Source: Clostridium sporogenes (lineage in GTDB: Bacteria; Bacillota; Clostridia; Clostridiales; Clostridiaceae). From it: a DNA stretch of 64,000 nt. The notes under the pieces were generated by a model. It was not told the DNA's origin. It was given only the letters and a program-made list of their open reading frames with translations, and ran no database searches. The DNA is taken from NCBI RefSeq assembly GCF_001020205.1, contig NZ_CP011663.1:3162001-3226000 (forward strand). The letters are read 5' to 3'. Below are positions 8,524-17,348 of this stretch, piece after piece (position 1 is the first letter of the stretch; each line of letters starts with the position of its first letter). Both the position numbers and the translations under genes were made by a program.

Positions 8524-9839
8524 TATCTTACACCTTCTTTCTTAGCTAATAAATATTTTACTATAGCCTTTGCCGCTTCTTTTCCTTCTTTCACAGCATT
8601 TACAACAGTTTTATCTCCTTCAATTATATCTCCTGAAGCAAAAATTCCTTCTATATTTGTACTATAATCTACAGTTTCAATTGTTCCCTTTTCATTAAAT
8701 TCTACTGTTGTTACTTCCTTTGTTGCAGCTACTTCTTTTACTGCTTCTTTTAATTCTTTTATTTCTTCTGCTTCTTGTCCAATAGCAAATATAATCTTAT
8801 CTACTGGAAGATTCAATTCTGAATCATCAAACATTCCTGTAGCTTTAAATCTAGCCACTTTTCCAGCTTGTCCAATTATTTCAGCTGGCTTTAATCCTGT
8901 AAATATCGGTATATTTAAATCTTGAGTATAAGTTATTTCTTTTCTATCAGCTGGCATTTTTTCTATAGTTCTTCTATAAACTATTTTCACATCCTCTGCT
9001 CCTAACAATTTAGCAGTTACAGCACAATCCATAGCTACATCTCCACCGCCTATAACTATAACTTTACTGCCAACTTCAACTTTTCCCTTAGAAGTTTTAA
9101 CTTCTGCTAAAAAATCTGTTCCAGCAATAACTCCTTCTAAATCATTGCCTTTTATTTCCACATCTTTACTCTTTTGCATCCCTACTGCTACTAAAAATGC
9201 CTCAAAACCTTCTTTTCTAAGATCATCTATATTAACATCTCTTCCAACTTTACAGTTAGTTCTAAAATGGACACCTAAATTTTTTATGTATCCGATTTCA
9301 TTTTCAACAACTGAGTGTGGAAGCCTATCTTCTGGTATTCCATAGGTTAACCATCCACCTAATTGATTTCTGGCTTCAAATACAGTAATTTTATACCCTT
9401 CTAAAGCTAATTCAGCAGCTGCTGCAAGTCCACTTGGACCTGAACCTATAATAGCTACTTTTTCTTTTGTAGCCTTTATAGCCTCTAAAGCTTTTATCCC
9501 TATTGATTGTTCATAATCTGTTAAATAACGTTGAAGTTTTCCTATTTGAATAGGTTTATCTATACCACACCTACTACAGGCTCCTTCACAATATTTATCT
9601 GTAGGACAGACTCTTGCACAGACCCCTCCTAGTATATTATTTTCACGAATTGTAGTTACAGCCCCCTTAAAATTTCTGAAACGTAATGAACGTATGAATT
9701 TTCCAGGGTCTGTACCTGCTGGACATGCCTTTGTACAGGGTGCATCATGACACAACAAACATCTTGATGCCTCTTCAATAGCTAGAAGAGGTGTAAACAC
9801 TTCTTCTCTTTCTTTCATATAAATTAATTTATTTTCCAA
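8523..9839 (-). CDS. preT: Dihydropyrimidine dehydrogenase subunit PreT (GltD-like flavoprotein)
   Basis: 438 residues. The N-terminal 100 or so residues are the cysteine-rich Fe-S domain (CLLCHDAPCTKACPAG, GGVCARVCPTDKYCEGAC). They are followed by an FAD dinucleotide fold (IIGSGPSGLAAAAELA, about 129-145), an NAD(P) fold (VIVIGGGDVAMDCA) and a closing FAD motif (GIFASGDIIEGDKTV). It takes electrons from NAD(P)H and passes them to PreA. It is the first gene of the preT-preA-DUF1097 unit and is preceded by a structured leader with a strong terminator, so its expression is probably controlled by transcription attenuation. An RBS (AAGGAGGAAG) lies just upstream. Confidence 0.88.
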   Translation of the reverse strand: MENKLIYMKEREEVFTPLLAIEEASRCLLCHDAPCTKACPAGTDPGKFIRSLRFRNFKGAVTTIRENNILGGVCARVCPTDKYCEGACSRCGIDKPIQIGKLQRYLTDYEQSIGIKALEAIKATKEKVAIIGSGPSGLAAAAELALEGYKITVFEARNQLGGWLTYGIPEDRLPHSVVENEIGYIKNLGVHFRTNCKVGRDVNIDDLRKEGFEAFLVAVGMQKSKDVEIKGNDLEGVIAGTDFLAEVKTSKGKVEVGSKVIVIGGGDVAMDCAVTAKLLGAEDVKIVYRRTIEKMPADRKEITYTQDLNIPIFTGLKPAEIIGQAGKVARFKATGMFDDSELNLPVDKIIFAIGQEAEEIKELKEAVKEVAATKEVTTVEFNEKGTIETVDYSTNIEGIFASGDIIEGDKTVVNAVKEGKEAAKAIVKYLLAKKEGVR

Positions 9840-9905
9840 TCTTCTTCCTCCTTTATATTTAATATTTAAAGATTAATTGCAGTTATAACAATAGTTTAAC
9901 AAAAA

Positions 9906-10015
9906 AAATAGACCATTTCTAACTTAGAAATGGTCTATTTCCATTATTTAAGACGAACCTAACCTCTGTGCCGTAATGTGGTAAATTTAACCATAATTTT
10001 ACCCAAGATTTCGTC
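9906..10015 (-). promoter_or_regulatory. Structured leader and intrinsic terminator before preT: candidate orphan riboswitch
   Basis: Read on the minus strand, a closing helix GACGAA (10015-10010) pairs with TTCGTC (9957-9952). Inside it GGTAAA (10003-9998) pairs with TTTACC (9985-9980), leaving a purine-rich single-stranded segment containing ACGGCACAGAGG. This is followed by a 15-base-pair hairpin (9940-9926 with 9920-9906), then eight or more T: a textbook terminator inside the 5' leader. AATGG just upstream can pair with CCATT in the terminator arm as a competing fold. It matches no riboswitch class I know. The neighbours (pyrR, preT, preA) suggest a pyrimidine-related ligand, which is inference. 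The rest of the 9840-10294 spacer shows nothing else. Confidence 0.5.
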
Positions 10016-10294
10016 ATTTTTTTAACAATCTCTATATATTTCTAAAAACTCCAAAATCTTCATTACAAAAATAGCACAGTTTAATTTTCTTTATTCTATT
10101 ATTTAACCTATTTTATCAATTATTAACATTTGTTAACATTTCTCTTGATTTAAATATTATATTGTAATTTTTAATGAGATAAATATAATAATTCTTAATC
10201 AAACTTAAATTTTAAGTTGAAAACAACTTTATAAAAACCCTGTACAAAATTTATATATAATAATATAAAAATTTTCTGCAATTAACCTTTAATA

Positions 10295-10843
10295 TTATCT
10301 ATATAAAGGATGTACAAGGATTTTAACTGAATCATTAGCATCTATTTCATTAAGTTCTACTAAAATAGCTTCGCTTAATGAAGTAGGTATATTTTTACCA
10401 ACATAATCTGGTCTTATTGGAAGCTCCCTATGACCCCTATCTACTAAGACAGCTAATTGAATTTTACCTGGTCTTCCATTATCAAATATTGCTTGTATAG
10501 CTGCTCTTACAGTTCTTCCAGTATAAATTACATCATCTACTAATATTATTTTTTTATCTTTAATATCTATATCTAATTTATTATTTTTAACTATTGGATC
10601 CTGTGATAACTCAGATAAATCATCTCTATATAGGGATATATCTAAAATCCCTACAGGAATATCTATACCTTCAAAGTTCTTTATATTCTCTGCAATTCTT
10701 TTAGCTATTGGTACTCCTCTTCTTTTTATTCCTACCAATATTATATCTTGTCCACCTTTATTCTTCTCTATTATTTCATGAGAGATTCTAGTGATAGATC
10801 TTTTTATTTTTAATTCATCCATTATTACAGCCTTTAAATTCAC
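10295..10843 (-). CDS. pyrR: Bifunctional pyrimidine operon attenuator / uracil phosphoribosyltransferase PyrR
   Basis: 182 residues from a GTG at 10843. This start is preferred over the in-frame ATG at 10861 because AGGTGG (minus strand of 10851-10856) sits seven bases before it, and the product then begins at the normal PyrR N-terminus (NLKAVIMDE). The PRPP-binding loop VDDVIYTGRTVRAA is intact. PyrR binds UMP/UTP and the anti-antiterminator loop of pyr leader RNAs, favouring termination, and is also a weak uracil phosphoribosyltransferase. Its own leader has such a loop and terminator. The de novo pyr genes do not follow; instead preT-preA lie downstream. Confidence 0.93.
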   Translation of the reverse strand: MNLKAVIMDELKIKRSITRISHEIIEKNKGGQDIILVGIKRRGVPIAKRIAENIKNFEGIDIPVGILDISLYRDDLSELSQDPIVKNNKLDIDIKDKKIILVDDVIYTGRTVRAAIQAIFDNGRPGKIQLAVLVDRGHRELPIRPDYVGKNIPTSLSEAILVELNEIDANDSVKILVHPLYR

Positions 10844-10876
10844 CCTAATTCCACCTTTCATCTATATCTAAACAAA

Positions 10877-10948
10877 AAATGTCTCGACCCTTAGCCAAGA
10901 CATTTGTATAGACTTATTACTTATATGCCTTACAATCTCTCAGGATCA
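10877..10948 (-). promoter_or_regulatory. PyrR-binding loop and attenuator terminator before pyrR
   Basis: On the minus strand TGATCCTGAGAGATT (10948-10934) matches the PyrR anti-antiterminator loop consensus (ARUCCNGNGAGGYU, one deviation). Thirty bases further is a terminator: AAATGTCT (10905-10898) with AGACATTT (10884-10877), followed by TTTTTTG. When UMP is plentiful PyrR would hold the loop and allow the terminator to form, so this is autoregulation. Confidence 0.8.
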
Positions 10949-11091
10949 TTTAAAGGGCTTTATAATATTTGATTTTTAAAGTTATATTATCATAAAACTT
11001 AATATATTTCAATACTTTTTTGTAAAAACCTGGTGTTATATTTTTCTTTACAGTTTATTTTTATCACACTGTATCCTAATAAAAAAATTAC

Positions 11092-11117
11092 ACTGCCAAA
11101 ATAGTTAATTTGACAGT
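11092..11117 (-). terminator. Terminator of the YdcF-like gene
   Basis: ACTGCCAAA (11092-11100) pairs with TTTGACAGT (11109-11117) with one mismatch; on the minus strand a T-rich run follows. Beside it is a trivial exact tandem repeat of 17 bases (11118-11134 and 11135-11151). Confidence 0.65.
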
Positions 11118-11163
11118 ATGATTATAATATCTAAATGATTATAATATCTAAAAAATTTAATTA

Positions 11164-12219
11164 TTATAAGAAAGGTCTAACAAAATAAAAATCTATAATA
11201 GTCATTAAAATACTAAATAAAAATGCCAAACTTATAATAATTATATTAATTTTTTTGTAAATATACATAACTCCTATATATTCACGAATAAGTGCATTAA
11301 GTGAGAAATATAGTTTAGTTTTAGAACCTGCACCATCACATTCTAATCCTACTATTCTAGCCCATATTAAAGAACGGAATAGATGAAAATTATTAGTTAC
11401 TACAATGCATCTATATTGTTTTTTTCTTATGCCATAATCCTCTTCTAAAAGTTTTTTTGAATTAGATAGATTCTCATAGGTATTTACTGCCTGATCCTCA
11501 ATTATCATATGCTCAATTGGAATGCCCTTATCCTTCGCATATTTCCACATAGCAAGACCTTCTGAAACTTTCTCATCAGCACCCTTAGCTCCTGTAAATA
11601 TAATTTTGGCTGGATGACCTTTTTCAAGCTGCTTTTTGTATATTTCAATCCCCTTATCTATTCGACTAGCTAATAGAGGGGGAACTCTATCACCAATTAA
11701 ACCACTACCTAAAACAATAATGTAATCATATTTCTTTCTTTTTGGCATATAAGTATTAATTGCTGCTGATATTGCAAAAATAAACATCATCATAAAAAAA
11801 TAAGTAATTAAGAAAGTTATAAATGCTATAATTCCTCTAAGTATGGGATTGGTAACTGCTCTTATAATATTTGGTGTAAACCAAGTCCATAATATAATAA
11901 ATATTCCTAAGGATAAAGATAAAAAATTAGTTACACGAGCCCCTTCTCTTTTTATAAGTTTATATCCACTTTTAATAAGTATAAATATAAAAGATAAAAG
12001 ATATAAAGGTAATCCTGCTATAATAACTGCTATAATAATTATTATAGCAGTTATCAGCATTTTTATTTCATGAGTCTCACCTAAAATACCCAAAAATACA
12101 AATATAGATCCGACCCATAAAAGAAATACTATACCAATCCATAATGTCCTTGGCTCCCTACAAAGCATAGCAAAAAACCCCACCGTAAGAGCAATAAAAA
12201 TAAATAATAAAAAATACAT
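11164..12219 (-). CDS. YdcF/SanA-family (DUF218) membrane protein
   Basis: 351 residues. The first 155 or so contain four or five hydrophobic helices. The soluble domain, about 160-320, is of the DUF218 type: IIVLGSGLIGDRVPPLLASR, IIFTGAKGADE, EDQAVNTYENL and VVTNNFHLFRS, with the conserved acidic and His residues of the family. One more hydrophobic helix ends the protein (about 328-350). Members act at the cell envelope and some affect vancomycin sensitivity or lipid-carrier metabolism, but the reaction is not settled. The gene is a single unit with its own terminator. Start ATG with AGAGGTG upstream. Confidence 0.82.
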   Translation of the reverse strand: MYFLLFIFIALTVGFFAMLCREPRTLWIGIVFLLWVGSIFVFLGILGETHEIKMLITAIIIIIAVIIAGLPLYLLSFIFILIKSGYKLIKREGARVTNFLSLSLGIFIILWTWFTPNIIRAVTNPILRGIIAFITFLITYFFMMMFIFAISAAINTYMPKRKKYDYIIVLGSGLIGDRVPPLLASRIDKGIEIYKKQLEKGHPAKIIFTGAKGADEKVSEGLAMWKYAKDKGIPIEHMIIEDQAVNTYENLSNSKKLLEEDYGIRKKQYRCIVVTNNFHLFRSLIWARIVGLECDGAGSKTKLYFSLNALIREYIGVMYIYKKINIIIISLAFLFSILMTIIDFYFVRPFL

Positions 12220-12813
12220 AATTACACCTCTTCTTTAGTTTTGTATATATCTTATAAAGTTTATAACGTTTGGTTCCATATGTAATTCTAAAACTTAATT
12301 ATACAATCAATTACAATTAGACTATATAATTATTTTTCTTTATTATTATACATTATTAACATTATTATATTCTATAAACTATCTCTTAACTTGTGTATAA
12401 AATCTAAAAAAATATTAGTATTTATTTATCGAACAACATTATAAATAATTGATTTAATTAAACAACACTTGAAATAAAAACATCTAATTCTAAATATTTT
12501 TTAGAGTTTTATAATAGATCTGAAAATAAACTGAAGAAATTGAACTGTAGATAGCTTAAATAAACTATTTTGTAGTTAAGTTGTAAAAAAATAATAAGAA
12601 TATATAATAACCTAATATTACACATTCTTATTATTATAGCTTATATTAAATACACATCAATATATTATGACCTTTTAATTATACTAAAAAATATAATATT
12701 TTCTGAACATTATAAAATATAGTTTATATAAATATCTTTTTAAAGGTTTAAATGTATCTTTTTATAAATTTTGATATTATTTTTCTTTGTTGTATTCACT
12801 TTATATTTTAGTA
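12220..12813. other. Gene-free AT-rich spacer with a terminator for the MarR/UvrA-like unit
   Basis: About 590 bases without a credible gene. AATAATAAGAAT (12590-12601) pairs with ATTCTTATTATT (12624-12635); on the minus strand TTTTTTA follows, making a terminator for the leftward MarR unit some 180 bases after its stop. Nothing else was recognised. Confidence 0.55.
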
Positions 12814-13242
12814 TTACTCTTCTTTATAGGAATCCGTAATTTTTTTACATAATGTAGAGAAAATTCTTAATTCATCTTGGCTAAGTGTTTTTTCTATTAA
12901 ACTCATTATTTCTTCACCAAATTTTTCTGATCTTGCGAGAAACTTTTCCCCTTCAGGCGTAATAAAAATATTATAAACCCGACGATCACTTTCTTGTCGT
13001 TGTTGCTTTATGTATCCTTTCTCTAAAAGTCTTTTATTTAATTTCGATATACCCGGTTGAGTTATTCCTCTTATTTCAGCTAATTCTTTAGTTGTCTTTG
13101 AACCTTGCTTGTCTAATATATCTAATATATAGTATTGAGCAGTTGACACCCCTTCTAGATTAAATCGATTAATGCTGCTAATAATCATACATTGGAAAGG
13201 CATATAATTTTCTTCTAATTCTTGTCTAAGCATTATCTTCAC
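12814..13242 (-). CDS. MarR-family transcriptional regulator
   Basis: 142 residues with a winged-helix fold: SKTTKELAEIRGITQPGISKLNKRLLEKGYI is the recognition helix region (about 54-80), followed by the wing QRQESDRRVYNIFITPEG. Such dimers usually repress adjacent drug-response genes and release DNA on binding a ligand. It lies 8 bases downstream of the UvrA-like gene and is in the same transcript, so it probably represses its own operon. A tandem direct repeat at 15545-15576 in the operon promoter is a possible target. Confidence 0.88.
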   Translation of the reverse strand: MKIMLRQELEENYMPFQCMIISSINRFNLEGVSTAQYYILDILDKQGSKTTKELAEIRGITQPGISKLNKRLLEKGYIKQQRQESDRRVYNIFITPEGEKFLARSEKFGEEIMSLIEKTLSQDELRIFSTLCKKITDSYKEE

Positions 13243-13250
13243 CCTTTCTT

Positions 13251-15509
13251 TTAAAGAATGTATCTTTTTAAGTATTTCCCCGTAATTGAATTCTCATTGT
13301 TAATTATATCTTTTGGTTCCCCTTCAAACATAATTCTTCCACCATTTTCTCCAGCCTCTGGGCCAAGATCAATTATCCAATCAGCTTGAGTCATTACATC
13401 TAAATTATGCTCTATTACAATTAAGGTACTCCCCTGATTAACTAACCTATTCATAATAGCTACTAACTTTTTTATATCAGATATGTGAAGCCCTGTTGTA
13501 GGCTCATCCAATACATAAATATTACCTTTACTATCTAATTGAGCAGCTAATTTTAATCTCTGTAATTCTCCTCCTGATAAAGTATTTAATGGTTGTCCTA
13601 AAGTTATGTAATCAATTCCTACATCAGCTAACTTTTTCAACACTAAATATATTTCATCTTCTTTAAAAAAGTCAATTGCCTCGGCAACAGTCATTTGTAA
13701 AACTTCACTTATATTTTTATCCCTAAATTTTAAATTTAATACTTTATCTGTGAATCTATTTCCTCCACAAGCTTCACATGTACTTATAACAGTATCCATA
13801 AAAGCTAAATCAGTATAAGTAACACCTAAACCTTTGCACTCTGGACATGCTCCTTCTGAGTTAAAACTAAAAAGAGAGGATTTAACATTATTTTTTTTAG
13901 CAAATAAATTTCTTATAGAATCAAATATACCTGTATAAGTAGCAATATTAGATCGCTTTGAAGCATGTATTGCTCCTTGATTTATAAATATTGTTTCTGG
14001 ATAAATCTTTGGTAGCAATCCATTAATAAGAGTACTTTTTCCTGATCCAGCTACCCCTGTTACTACAGTCATAACGCCTTTAGGAATATCTACATTAATA
14101 TTCTTTAAATTATGTAAATTTGCATTTTTAATTGATAGCCATTCCTTTGCTTTCCTAGTATGAAGTTTTATCTGTGGTTTATATTGTAAAGCCTTGCCTG
14201 TTAGAGTGTTTGATTGTAATAATCCCTCCAAATTCCCTTTATAACTAACGTTACCACCTTTTACACCAGCTTTTGGTCCCATATCAATAATATAGTCTGC
14301 AATATTTATTATATCAGGATCGTGTTCAACAATAAGAACAGTATTACCTTTATCCCTTAACATCTTTAACAATTTATTTATTCTACCAATATCATGTGGA
14401 TGTAATCCAATACTAGGTTCATCAAAAATATAAGTAAGTCCTGTTAAACTACTTCCTAATTGCTTAACCATTTTAATTCTCTGTGATTCACCACCAGAAA
14501 GTGATGAAGTTTCACGGTCTAAACTTAAATATCCCAATCCTATGTACTCTAAATGCTCTAGTCGACTAATTAAGGCTCTTAATACAGTTTGAACAGATTG
14601 TTCTTTGATTTCTCTCATAAATATTATTAAATCATTTATTTGCATCTTTGTACAATCCGCAATATTTTTCCCATTAATTTTGCAAGATAATATTTTTTCA
14701 TTTAATCTTGCACCTTTACACACAGGACATATTTTTTTAGTAACAATTCTATTAATTTCTTTTTTATATTTATCTCTTTCTACATCTTCTTTCTTTAAAA
14801 AACTTCTCTCAATTCTTGGTATAAGACCTTCGTATAAAGATGTCTTGGGCCACTCTGGATCATCTGTTTCAATTTTTATATCAGTTTTATTTAAAAGTAA
14901 ATCTAATTCTTTTTCATTATAATCTTTTATTTTTTTATCATTCTCAAATAATCCTGAATGTATATATCTCTTTAATCTCCATCCACCAGGCTTAAAGGTA
15001 GGAAACAAAATAGCACCTTCGTTAAGAGATTTATTTTTGTCTAATAATTTATCAATATTAATGCTATCAACTTTTCCTAACCCATCACAATGCATACACA
15101 TTCCGGTAGGATTATTAAAAGAGAAAGCATCAGAATATCCAACAAAGGGTTTTCCTATACGTGAAAAAAGAAGCCTTAATAATGGGGCTATATCTGTAAT
15201 AGTCCCCACGGTTGACCTTGAATTTCCACCAATTCTTTTTTGATTTATTATAATAGCAACAGATAAATTTTTAATTGAATCTACATCTGGTTGTCCATAA
15301 TGTGGTAGCCGATGCCTAATAAAGCTAGAATAAGTTTCATTTAGCTGCCTTTGTGATTCTGCAGCAATAGTATCAAAAACTAAAGATGATTTACCTGAAC
15401 CAGAAACCCCGGTAAATACAGTGATTTTCTTCTTGGGTATTTCAATATCAATATTTTTTAGATTTTTTTCTCTAACTCCTACTACATTAATACTTTCTTC
15501 TTTATCCAT
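13251..15509 (-). CDS. UvrA-like tandem ABC ATPase (short, class II type)
   Basis: 752 residues, against about 940 for repair UvrA. Both nucleotide-binding domains are complete: Walker A GVSGSGKSSLV (near residue 34) and GVAGSGKSTLI, signatures LSGGESQRIK and LSGGELQRLK, and Walker B segments IFDEPSIGLHP and VLDEPTTGLHI. Zinc-type cysteine pairs are present (CPVCKGARL, CPECKGLG, CEACGGNRF). The shorter length fits UvrA2-type proteins that lack much of the UvrB-binding/insertion region. These are associated with resistance to DNA-acting drugs rather than general excision repair. It is co-transcribed with a MarR regulator, which supports an inducible drug-response role. The substrate is unknown. 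Confidence 0.85.
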   Translation of the reverse strand: MDKEESINVVGVREKNLKNIDIEIPKKKITVFTGVSGSGKSSLVFDTIAAESQRQLNETYSSFIRHRLPHYGQPDVDSIKNLSVAIIINQKRIGGNSRSTVGTITDIAPLLRLLFSRIGKPFVGYSDAFSFNNPTGMCMHCDGLGKVDSINIDKLLDKNKSLNEGAILFPTFKPGGWRLKRYIHSGLFENDKKIKDYNEKELDLLLNKTDIKIETDDPEWPKTSLYEGLIPRIERSFLKKEDVERDKYKKEINRIVTKKICPVCKGARLNEKILSCKINGKNIADCTKMQINDLIIFMREIKEQSVQTVLRALISRLEHLEYIGLGYLSLDRETSSLSGGESQRIKMVKQLGSSLTGLTYIFDEPSIGLHPHDIGRINKLLKMLRDKGNTVLIVEHDPDIINIADYIIDMGPKAGVKGGNVSYKGNLEGLLQSNTLTGKALQYKPQIKLHTRKAKEWLSIKNANLHNLKNINVDIPKGVMTVVTGVAGSGKSTLINGLLPKIYPETIFINQGAIHASKRSNIATYTGIFDSIRNLFAKKNNVKSSLFSFNSEGACPECKGLGVTYTDLAFMDTVISTCEACGGNRFTDKVLNLKFRDKNISEVLQMTVAEAIDFFKEDEIYLVLKKLADVGIDYITLGQPLNTLSGGELQRLKLAAQLDSKGNIYVLDEPTTGLHISDIKKLVAIMNRLVNQGSTLIVIEHNLDVMTQADWIIDLGPEAGENGGRIMFEGEPKDIINNENSITGKYLKRYIL

Positions 15510-15544
15510 AAAGCATTCACCTCCGAATAATTTATACTTTTGAT

Positions 15545-15576
15545 TAATATATAACTTAGCTAATATATAACCTAGT
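15545..15576 (-). promoter_or_regulatory. Tandem 16-base direct repeat in the MarR/UvrA-like promoter (candidate operator)
   Basis: TAATATATAACTTAGC (15545-15560) is followed directly by TAATATATAACCTAGT (15561-15576), 14 of 16 bases identical. It sits 36-67 bases before the start of the UvrA-like gene. Position suggests a MarR operator; no binding is shown. Confidence 0.4.
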
Positions 15577-15682
15577 TAATTACATTTTACTACTTACCTA
15601 TTTTACTATCAAGCACTTCACTTAAATCTTATGAAATTTTTTTGATTAATATTATATATATTAATTTAATTAAATAAACTAG

Positions 15683-15727
15683 AAAAATCCTTATAAACTA
15701 TTCGAAAAACAGCTCATAAGGATTTTT
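15683..15727 (-). terminator. Terminator after thpR
   Basis: AAAAATCCTTAT (15683-15694) pairs perfectly with ATAAGGATTTTT (15716-15727). It separates thpR from the UvrA-like operon. Confidence 0.75.
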
Positions 15728-15800
15728 ATTTATATCATTAATTAATTGTATTCTAAATCTAATAATAAAATTATATATATTATAAATTTGTTTTCTGACT

Positions 15801-16322
15801 TTATATTATTATTTCTTCTAATGGCTCATAAACTAATTGTCCATTAAATCTCTTACTTTCCATAAGAGCTATTGAAGCTATTGGAATCTTTATAGGAGAA
15901 AAAATATTTTTCTCTATAAAACCTTTTGTTACTATTTCTCTACCAATTGTAATATGGGGGCTATATTTTCTATTCTCAATTTTAAACCCATTATTAATTA
16001 ATAAATTTCTTAAATTCCTTTGTAATGTTATAAGTTCTTTATTTTCTTCAATTCCAAGCCAAATTATATCTTTATCTCTCCTTTTAAATGAACCAATATG
16101 TGAAGTAATAAGTTCCTTAGGCGGATTCTTCAACTTATATAATATATTAGTTAGTGAAGACAGCTCTTTTTCATCAACTTCACCTATAAACTCTAGGGTT
16201 AAATGGAGATTATTTTTATTTGTGAATCTACCTTTAACTGAATTATTAGAAACTAAATTTTTATATTCTATCAATTTTTCTTTTGTTTCTTCCTGAAATG
16301 TAACCGCATAAAATACTCTCAT
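15801..16322 (-). CDS. thpR: RNA 2',3'-cyclic phosphodiesterase (LigT/ThpR family)
   Basis: 173 residues of the 2H phosphoesterase superfamily. The two catalytic H-x-T motifs are present: HLTL near residue 41 and HITI near residue 123, about 80 residues apart as expected. The enzyme opens 2',3'-cyclic phosphates at RNA ends; the physiological substrate in bacteria is poorly known. It is a single-gene unit bounded by strong hairpins on both sides. ATG start near AGGTGAAAAA. Confidence 0.87.
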   Translation of the reverse strand: MRVFYAVTFQEETKEKLIEYKNLVSNNSVKGRFTNKNNLHLTLEFIGEVDEKELSSLTNILYKLKNPPKELITSHIGSFKRRDKDIIWLGIEENKELITLQRNLRNLLINNGFKIENRKYSPHITIGREIVTKGFIEKNIFSPIKIPIASIALMESKRFNGQLVYEPLEEIII

Positions 16323-16355
16323 TTTTTCACCTACATTTAAAATAATTTTTTTGTT

Positions 16356-16391
16356 AATATAAGCTTAGTTTATACAGACTAAGCTTATATT
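16356..16391. terminator. Perfect 14-bp hairpin between the CBM25-like gene and thpR
   Basis: AATATAAGCTTAGT (16356-16369) pairs without mismatch with ACTAAGCTTATATT (16378-16391), loop of eight. Given the leftward genes it most likely ends the CBM25-like transcript. Confidence 0.7.
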
Positions 16392-16440
16392 ATATATATT
16401 TAATTTTAATAAATATTTTTTCATTTATACCTTTATTAAA

Positions 16441-16839
16441 TTATTTAACGTTACTTTCTGTTACAGCTATATGATAGTCTTTGTTATTATTATTATCCCA
16501 TGTTGTTCCCTCATTATAAAACTCTTGTTTAAAGCAATAATCTACTTTTGAACCTTTTTCTACATAAATAGTTGTATAAAAGCTTTCAAAAGTTCTTCCC
16601 ATATAATAATCTACTACGCTTCTGTTTAATTGAACATCTTTAACAACTTTCCATCCATTTACACCATAATGTAATGTTGCTTTCTTTATTTGGGATGTAT
16701 CTACTTTACTATAATTAACAGGCATATAAATTCTATATGCTACCATTTCATGGTTTTCTGCTGCACGAACTTGCTTTGGTGCTATGAACATACCCAATGC
16801 TAATGCTGTTGCCATAATAAAAGTTATTATTTTTTTCAT
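16441..16839 (-). CDS. Small secreted protein with a CBM25-like (starch-binding type) domain
   Basis: 132 residues from the ATG at 16839. This start is chosen because GGGGGA lies eight bases upstream and a clean signal peptide follows (KKIITFIMATALALGMF, cleavage near VRAAEN). The remaining roughly 100 residues form one domain with the pattern of the CBM25 putative carbohydrate-binding fold: a HYGVNGW strand, an aromatic middle (YYMGRTFESFYTTIYV) and a terminal WDNNNNKDYHI. No catalytic domain is attached. It may bind polysaccharide on its own or modify a host or prey surface; that is inference. The gene is monocistronic. Confidence 0.68.
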   Translation of the reverse strand: MKKIITFIMATALALGMFIAPKQVRAAENHEMVAYRIYMPVNYSKVDTSQIKKATLHYGVNGWKVVKDVQLNRSVVDYYMGRTFESFYTTIYVEKGSKVDYCFKQEFYNEGTTWDNNNNKDYHIAVTESNVK

Positions 16840-17348
16840 TTTATTTCCCCCTAATTCTAAGTCTGTTTTATATATTTTAATACTCATTGATCATATTTTT
16901 AACTTATCAATTAGGGCCCCTTTTGATTACATGTTTTATTATAACACTTTGTTCTATATGTTAAAAATTGTATTTTAATTTAATTTAAATCATGTAATCA
17001 TTTAAATTAATGTATTATTATATTTTATTGGAATATACTTGAAAATAATATATTGTACATTTTATATTTAATCCCTTGCAACCAAACATAGTATGGTAAA
17101 TATATACTTTTTAAAGATACTCTAAAATTCAAGATTAAAATAGTGAGATAATTAGTTTTTAAAAATTAGAAACTATATATTGAGAATTATAGTAAAAAAT
17201 GTTAAAATTATTATGCAATAAGTTGTACTAAATGTTTTTATTATAATATGTAGAGTATAATGAAAGCCACTTTACATAAGAATGATAAACACTTTTTTAC
17301 AATGTTAATAACTACTGAAAATAAAAATATAAAACTAGGGGGATTTTT
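16840..17348. other. Divergent promoter region between two secreted-protein genes
   Basis: About 500 bases, very AT-rich, without a credible gene. It must contain the promoters of the CBM25-like gene (leftward) and the PPC-like secreted protein (rightward). An AGGGGGAT ribosome binding site lies just before the latter. No clear operator was identified. Confidence 0.5.

Noticed and set aside
7288..9839. Reading preT as a glutamate synthase small subunit
   Set aside because: The core is GltD-like, but the coupled downstream gene is PreA and there is no GltB, so dihydropyrimidine dehydrogenase is the better call.
11118..11151. Exact tandem repeat of 17 bases
   Set aside because: A short AT-rich duplication downstream of a terminator, with no sign of function.
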